This document shows positions 5,736 through 9,735 of a stretch of 9,735 nucleotides of DNA, one piece after another. The position numbers and the translations under genes are program-made. Within the stretch, counting starts at the first letter, position 1. Every line of letters begins with the position of its first letter. Source of the DNA: CAYMCV01 sp964389005 (GTDB lineage Bacteria; Bacillota; Clostridia; Lachnospirales; Lachnospiraceae). The notes under the pieces are model-generated. The model did not search any database. It saw only the letters and a list, made by a program, of their open reading frames with translations, and was not told where the DNA came from. The stretch lies in the NCBI GenBank assembly GCA_964389005.1, contig CAYMCV010000096.1, forward strand, positions 1-9,735, read 5' to 3'.

Positions 5736-7832
5736 TTACGAATGCACGAGCACCATTGCTGAAGTCGGTGGCAAAGTTATGGTCAATTTTCCCTTAGTTA
5801 CTTCATATGTCTGCGGTATAGACGAAAATCCTTCCGCATGTGTTATCATTCTTCTCGTCATCACGGATTCCTTCGGGACTCCAATCACCCAAACGCGAAG
5901 TTCTCTTGTAATTTCATTGGGGCTGTTATTTACAACTACAACCGTTCTGTCTGTTCTGTTAAATCTTCCGTATGCCAAGAAATTAAAATCATCGCTCAGT
6001 CTCATCAATGAGCCGGTCTTTAATTCATTTCTCTCTTTGTGCAGCGCAATCATCTCTTTGTGAAACCGAATCAGTTCTGTATCTTCCGCACCCCACGGAT
6101 AGGTTCGTCGATTATCCGGATCCGTGAAACCGCAAACCCCCGCTTCGTCACCGTAGTAAATCGTGGGCGCGCCCGGCCAGGTCATCTGCATCAATACCGC
6201 CTCGCGAAAGACCGCTTTGTTGACTCCCTCTTCTGCCGCTTGAGAACCCATAGTATTGATTCTTCCGACACGACGATTCGTTCTGGTTAAAAAACGAGAA
6301 TGATCGTGATTGCTCAATTCATTCATTGCAACTTGCAGAGACGGTTCCGAAAAACTACTCCCATAATGAATCATCGACCCCCAAAAACTCTCCGCATTTC
6401 CAAGCAAATCCTCGCGATAATCGTCACTGTGCTTCTGCATTCCGGTCAGAAACCATGTGATTGGCTCCATAAACGCATCGTAATTCATTACGGTATCCCA
6501 TTCGTTTCCTTTGAGCCATTCTGCCGTATTCCCGTAATGCTCAGCCAAAATAATTGCGTCCGGATTCGCTTCTTTTACAGCCTTGCGAAACTCTTGCCAA
6601 AAATAATGGTTAAACTCCTGTGAATGCCCCAAATCCGCCGCGACATCCAATCTCCACCCATCCGCATTGAACGGAGGTGAAACCCATTTCTTGGCAATTT
6701 TTAGTATATATTCCATGAGTCGGTCGGAACTTTCGTAGTTTAACTTAGGAAGCGTATCATGCCCCCACCAACCGCCATATGTGTAATTGTATGGCCATCT
6801 GTCTTCCTCGTAAAAATGGAAAAAATTACGATAAGGACTGTTCGCATCAACGAATGCACCCTTTTCGTAGCCCTCGGCATGCTCGTAAATCCGCTCTCTG
6901 TCCAACCACTTATTAAAAGAACCGCAATGATTAAACACACCATCAAGTATGACACGAATTCCGCGCCTGTGTGCCTCTGCAACAAGATTTGCAAAGAGTT
7001 GATTCCCGGCTTCTAAATTATGAATATTCGTTACGCGATTGATATACTTGGTTGCGTAGCGATTCTCTCTTTGTTCTTCTGCCAACAATTCGCCTTCTTC
7101 GTGGATGATTTTCCCGATGTGTGGGTCGATGTAATCGTAATCCTGAATGTCATATTTATGATTCGACGGAGATACAAATAAGGGATTAAAATATATCACA
7201 TCAATCCCCAAATCCTGCAAATAGTCTAATTTATCTATAACGCCTTGTAAATCTCCACCATAAAATTCCCGCACACCCATCTGCGCAGGATATTTGCCCC
7301 AATCCTCAACCTTTTGTGTATAGTCACCCAAATACATGTATTCACGTGTCTCTACATCATTCGTCGGATCTCCATTATAAAACCTATCAACATAGATTTG
7401 ATACATTACCGCGCCTTTGGCCCAATCCGGTGTTCGAAAGCCCGGAATAATACGAAAATTGTAGTATTCCTGTATTTCCTTCGTTACGCCCCGCATGTTA
7501 AAAAAGCAGGTCATTTTGCCCAATTGAACCTCAAAATAGTAATGTATCGTATCTTCTTCCAGCTGAATTCCGCACTCATAAAAATCAAACTGCGCATCGC
7601 TTTGCGCATTATGCATCAGAATTCGTTCGCCGTCTACTATCAAATAAACACTGTCCACATTGTTAATCGCAGTACGAAAACGAATGGTAACAATTTCATT
7701 CTTCCCGGGTTGATAGGGACTGACATAGTCCTCCGTCATATCGCTAAACAATGCTTTCTTGTTCAACAACGGACGCATAGAAGCAATATAATGTTGGTTT
7801 TTTTCTGCTTGTAAATACAAACCGATTCCCAT
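5736..7832 (-). CDS. GH13 neopullulanase/cyclomaltodextrinase-type alpha-glucan hydrolase
   Basis: This 698-residue protein is a glycoside hydrolase of family 13, retaining alpha-glucan hydrolases. An N-terminal beta-rich domain (about 1-125), like the one found in maltogenic amylases and neopullulanases, precedes the (beta/alpha)8 barrel. Conserved regions are DGVFNH (297-302), the nucleophile in WRLDV (D396, with R394), the acid/base in AEHYG (E431) and the transition-state Asp in NHD (D510). All three catalytic acids are present. LPKLN at 361-365 closely matches the MPKLN fingerprint of the neopullulanase subfamily, against QPDLN in oligo-1,6-glucosidases. No signal peptide or anchor is present, so it should act in the cytoplasm on imported maltodextrins, cyclodextrins or pullulan fragments. 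The ATG follows GGGAG at a rather long spacing. The exact substrate is not resolvable from sequence. Confidence 0.9.
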   Translation of the reverse strand: MGIGLYLQAEKNQHYIASMRPLLNKKALFSDMTEDYVSPYQPGKNEIVTIRFRTAINNVDSVYLIVDGERILMHNAQSDAQFDFYECGIQLEEDTIHYYFEVQLGKMTCFFNMRGVTKEIQEYYNFRIIPGFRTPDWAKGAVMYQIYVDRFYNGDPTNDVETREYMYLGDYTQKVEDWGKYPAQMGVREFYGGDLQGVIDKLDYLQDLGIDVIYFNPLFVSPSNHKYDIQDYDYIDPHIGKIIHEEGELLAEEQRENRYATKYINRVTNIHNLEAGNQLFANLVAEAHRRGIRVILDGVFNHCGSFNKWLDRERIYEHAEGYEKGAFVDANSPYRNFFHFYEEDRWPYNYTYGGWWGHDTLPKLNYESSDRLMEYILKIAKKWVSPPFNADGWRLDVAADLGHSQEFNHYFWQEFRKAVKEANPDAIILAEHYGNTAEWLKGNEWDTVMNYDAFMEPITWFLTGMQKHSDDYREDLLGNAESFWGSMIHYGSSFSEPSLQVAMNELSNHDHSRFLTRTNRRVGRINTMGSQAAEEGVNKAVFREAVLMQMTWPGAPTIYYGDEAGVCGFTDPDNRRTYPWGAEDTELIRFHKEMIALHKERNELKTGSLMRLSDDFNFLAYGRFNRTDRTVVVVNNSPNEITRELRVWVIGVPKESVMTRRMITHAEGFSSIPQTYEVTKGKLTITLPPTSAMVLVHS

Positions 7833-7846
7833 GTTTGTTCCACTCC

Positions 7847-7859
7847 CGCATTTTATGCG
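7847..7859 (-). repeat. Small hairpin next to the amylase ribosome-binding site
   Basis: In the leader of the GH13 mRNA, CGCAT and ATGCG (5-bp arms, 3-base loop) form a perfect hairpin whose 3' arm directly abuts the GGGAG ribosome-binding site. It may modulate translation initiation or be a small operator. It is short, and the evidence is positional only. Confidence 0.3.
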
Positions 7860-7874
7860 TAAATTCGTATTCTT

Positions 7875-7903
7875 ATTCTAGTATATTTACGATATTTATT
7901 CAA
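7875..7903 (-). promoter_or_regulatory. Sigma-A promoter of the GH13 hydrolase operon
   Basis: On the minus strand TTGAAT (7903-7898) and TAGAAT (7880-7875) are separated by exactly 17 bp of AT-rich spacer. Matches to consensus are 4/6 and 5/6. The predicted start is near 7868, giving a leader of about 35 bases. I saw no convincing CcpA (cre) site around it. Confidence 0.6.
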
Positions 7904-7905
7904 GT

Positions 7906-7920
7906 GAAACCCCGAAACCC
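7906..7920. repeat. Direct repeat upstream of the amylase promoter
   Basis: GAAACCCC is followed directly by GAAACCC, a tandem repeat just upstream of the -35 box at 7898-7903. Placed there, it could be an activator site, for example for the PucR-type regulator encoded downstream. It is only two short copies, so chance is quite possible. Confidence 0.25.
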
Positions 7921-7940
7921 ATACAGAAGTTGGAAAAACT

Positions 7941-8930
7941 TTATTTCTGATCTTCACCTACAATGACTAATTTTCCGTCCTCGATAATCAATCGAACCTT
8001 GTTTGTAGTAATTCCTGCAGCACCCAGCGCTTCCTTGCTCAACTGAATTCTGTGTGCCTTATCCATAACGGTATATTCCTCATGAAGCCCTTCTTTTTTG
8101 TTGAAATTCTCATCTTGTTCAATCTGCTGACGATATTTTTCTTTCATGATTTTTTCTGTGCTGATCTTACCGTCGGAAATCATGATAACACGATTGGTTT
8201 TATCTGCAATTCTCATATCATGAGTTACTATTATGATTGTAATGCCGATTGTTTTGTTTAACTGACGGAACAATTCCTGAATGGAATCTGCTGTTTTGGA
8301 GTCAACCGCGCCCGTAGGCTCATCTGCCAACAGAATATCTGGTTCGTTGGCAAGTGCAACCGCAATTGCAACTCTCTGCTGCTCGCCACCCGACATTTGC
8401 TTCGGATATGAGTCTTTTTTGTGCATCATACCGACCATCTTCAGCAGTTCCTGTGCGCGTTCTTTCTTTTGGCTCGTACTCATATCGGAAAAGCACATTG
8501 CCATCATGACATTCTCCATGGAAGTCAGATACTCAAATAAGTTTCTTGCACTTTTTTGCCACACAAAGCCGACGGTTTTCTTGCGATACTCCACCATCTC
8601 TCTTTCCGACATATCAACCAGATTTTTTCCGGCAACCACAATTTTACCCGCGGTCTGTGTTTCAAGTCCGCCAATCATATTCATCAGTGTACTTTTTCCG
8701 CTACCGCTCTTACCTATGATTGAGATAAATTCACCGCGGCGAACCTCCAAATCCAGCCCCTGCAATGCCATAACTTCAATCTCATCGGTTTTGTAGATTT
8801 TAACCAAGCCATCGCAAACAATCAGTTTTTCGGCTGTATCTTCCTGATTTTCATCATAATTTTCTTCTGATACGACATCCGTCGCATCTTCCTGTGCAAC
8901 TTCCAACATTTCTTCATGTAATGATTCCAT
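7941..8930 (-). CDS. ABC exporter ATPase with AbrB-like C-terminal tail
   Basis: This 329-residue ATP-binding subunit is of the LolD/MacB type. After an acidic N-terminal tail (1-35) comes the nucleotide-binding domain: Walker A GKSGSGKST (73-81), Q-loop Q125, signature SGGEQQR (180-186), Walker B ILLADEP (199-205, with E204) and switch His237. All catalytic residues are intact. Beyond the normal end (about 262) lies a charged linker. The tail at 288-325 (VMDKAHRIQLSKEALGAAGI, then KVRLIIEDGKLVIV) resembles AbrB/MazE/SpoVT swapped-hairpin domains. I chose ATG 8930, which follows the upstream gene's TGA after 1 base and suggests coupled translation. AGGAG lies about 14 bases upstream, longer than ideal. 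In-frame codons up to 8993 would overlap the upstream gene and have no better site. With the adjacent ATPase and permease it should drive export or lipid/lipoprotein transfer. Confidence 0.88.
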   Translation of the reverse strand: MESLHEEMLEVAQEDATDVVSEENYDENQEDTAEKLIVCDGLVKIYKTDEIEVMALQGLDLEVRRGEFISIIGKSGSGKSTLMNMIGGLETQTAGKIVVAGKNLVDMSEREMVEYRKKTVGFVWQKSARNLFEYLTSMENVMMAMCFSDMSTSQKKERAQELLKMVGMMHKKDSYPKQMSGGEQQRVAIAVALANEPDILLADEPTGAVDSKTADSIQELFRQLNKTIGITIIIVTHDMRIADKTNRVIMISDGKISTEKIMKEKYRQQIEQDENFNKKEGLHEEYTVMDKAHRIQLSKEALGAAGITTNKVRLIIEDGKLVIVGEDQK

Positions 8931-8931
8931 A

Positions 8932-9618
8932 TCAGTTATTTTCTCTCCTGTCAATGAGCTCACCATCCTCCATCTCAAAAACGACGTCGCCAAGTTCCAT
9001 CAAATTTGAATCATGCGTTGTCATAACAATGGTTACATTTTCTGTTTCCACCAAATCACGGAACAGCTTCATAACTTTGATACCGGATTCTGTATCCAAT
9101 GCGCCGGTCGGTTCATCGGCAAAAACAATCTCCGGTTTGTGAACAACGGCTCTGGCAATCGCAATACGCTGCTGTTCACCGCCGGACATCTCTCCGGGCA
9201 TATGCAACAGTCGTTCTTCCATTCCCACCAATCGTGCCGCCTGACGAATTCGTTCGTCATGAACCGATTTGCTCTTGGCGAGGCGCAATGAAAAATCAAT
9301 ATTCTCATATGCGTTCATAATCGGAACCAAAGCTACCGATTGAAAGACGAATCCAATCTGATTTCTCCTTAATGCTTCTTTTTTACTCTCCGAAAGTTTG
9401 GAATATGCTTTTTCGTTAAAAAACACTTCTCCGGCGGTCGGCTCATCCAACGTACTCAAAATATTTAAAAGTGTCGTCTTCCCGGAACCGGAACGTCCTT
9501 TCAAAATTGTCAGCCGCCCGCGCGGTATTTCCATATTCACATCCTTCAAGGCGTAAAAATCACCGCCTCCGGTATGAAAACTTCTCTTGATATGTTCTGT
9601 GGTTATGATATTATCCAT
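8932..9618 (-). CDS. ABC exporter ATPase, LolD/MacB type
   Basis: This 228-residue ATP-binding protein has the standard length for LolD/MacB-type subunits that work with FtsX-like permeases. It shows Walker A GRSGSGKTT (41-49), Q-loop Q93 in FVFQS, signature SGGEQQRIA (145-153), Walker B IVFADEP (164-170, with E169), D-loop GALD and switch His202. All residues needed for ATP hydrolysis are present. The family moves lipoproteins, antimicrobial peptides or other amphiphiles across or out of the membrane by mechanotransmission. The ATG is preceded by GGAGG with 6 bases of spacing. It is followed after 1 base by a second, clearly different ATPase gene and preceded by the end of a probable permease, so it lies in the middle of the operon. 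The substrate is unknown. Confidence 0.92.
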   Translation of the reverse strand: MDNIITTEHIKRSFHTGGGDFYALKDVNMEIPRGRLTILKGRSGSGKTTLLNILSTLDEPTAGEVFFNEKAYSKLSESKKEALRRNQIGFVFQSVALVPIMNAYENIDFSLRLAKSKSVHDERIRQAARLVGMEERLLHMPGEMSGGEQQRIAIARAVVHKPEIVFADEPTGALDTESGIKVMKLFRDLVETENVTIVMTTHDSNLMELGDVVFEMEDGELIDRRENN

Positions 9619-9684
9619 TTTTAACCTCCATGCCTTTACCGTTCTATCTGCAGTCTGTAATGCTTCGTCGACATTATCATAAAA

Positions 9685-9735
9685 TCAGTCTTCACCCAGT
9701 TTCAACGCCTGTGTGATATTCATCTTCTTAATCAA
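9685..9735 (-). CDS. C-terminal end of a probable FtsX/MacB-type permease (partial)
   Basis: The minus strand is open from the window edge to a TGA at 9687-9685 and encodes LIKKMNITQALKLGED. A short basic stretch followed by a hydrophobic 'xxQALK' ending is the usual C-terminus of FtsX-domain permeases (compare the RRLxPxEALR endings common in MacB-like proteins). The next gene downstream is its expected ATPase partner, 66 bases away. Only 16 residues are visible, so the call rests on the ending and the context. The gene continues beyond position 9735. Confidence 0.5.
   Translation of the reverse strand: MIKKMNITQALKLGED

Noticed and set aside
7314..7814. 166-codon open frame on the plus strand inside the GH13 gene
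   Set aside because: It is a shadow of the N-terminal GH13 coding sequence, with no ribosome-binding site and no recognisable domain.
8281..8796. 171-codon open frame on the plus strand inside the second ATPase
   Set aside because: It is antisense to the Walker A, signature and Walker B coding regions. The Ser/Ile-rich product is typical of a reversed ATPase frame.
8931..8993. Longer N-terminus for the second ATPase, starting at 8993
   Set aside because: It would overlap the upstream ATPase gene by about 60 bases, and the extra residues are outside any family domain. The stop/start junction at 8934-8928 fits coupled translation better.
1..9735. Defence island, CRISPR array, prophage or transposon
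   Set aside because: No repeat-spacer array, nuclease, integrase, transposase or phage structural gene is visible, and gene style is even across the window.

Overview
The window looks like chromosomal DNA of a low-to-moderate GC Firmicute, most likely a clostridial anaerobe of the Lachnospiraceae type. This rests on purine-rich Shine-Dalgarno sites, GTG starts, the DUF5711-like/LysM gene pair, and protein styles familiar from that family. No database search was possible. I see no transposase, integrase, CRISPR array or tRNA/rRNA gene inside the window. It reads as ordinary chromosome with several less-studied genes.

Layout. Positions 1-275 are non-coding and regulatory. They hold a near-consensus promoter firing leftward out of the window (TTGACA, 17 bp, TATTAT) and a weaker rightward promoter. 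Positions 276-1929 (+) form a tight three-gene operon: a TrmO-family tRNA methyltransferase, a RimJ/RimL-type GNAT acetyltransferase and a GyrI-like small-molecule-binding protein. It ends convergently against the leftward block, and inverted repeats lie at both gene ends.

Positions 2003-4507 (-) encode two membrane proteins with 33 bp between them. The first gene has a cytoplasmic N-terminal domain that resembles a JAMM/MPN domain without its metal ligands, then one membrane helix, an acidic linker and a C-terminal LysM domain. The second is a DUF5711-like single-pass protein with a predicted extracytoplasmic beta-propeller. They may form a cell-envelope complex.

Positions 4613-7832 (-) hold an intracellular GH13 maltodextrin hydrolase of the neopullulanase/cyclomaltodextrinase type, followed 40 bp later by a PucR/CdaR-family regulator. 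A good sigma-A promoter lies just upstream of the hydrolase gene.

Positions 7941-9735 (-) carry the end of an ABC exporter operon: the last 16 residues of a probable FtsX/MacB-type permease, then two different LolD/MacB-type ATPases. The second ATPase has an acidic N-terminal tail and a C-terminal segment resembling an AbrB/MazE swapped-hairpin domain.

The points most worth a second look are the degenerate JAMM-like/LysM protein and its partner, the ATPase with the AbrB-like tail, and the strong outward promoter overlapped by a long dyad at the left edge.
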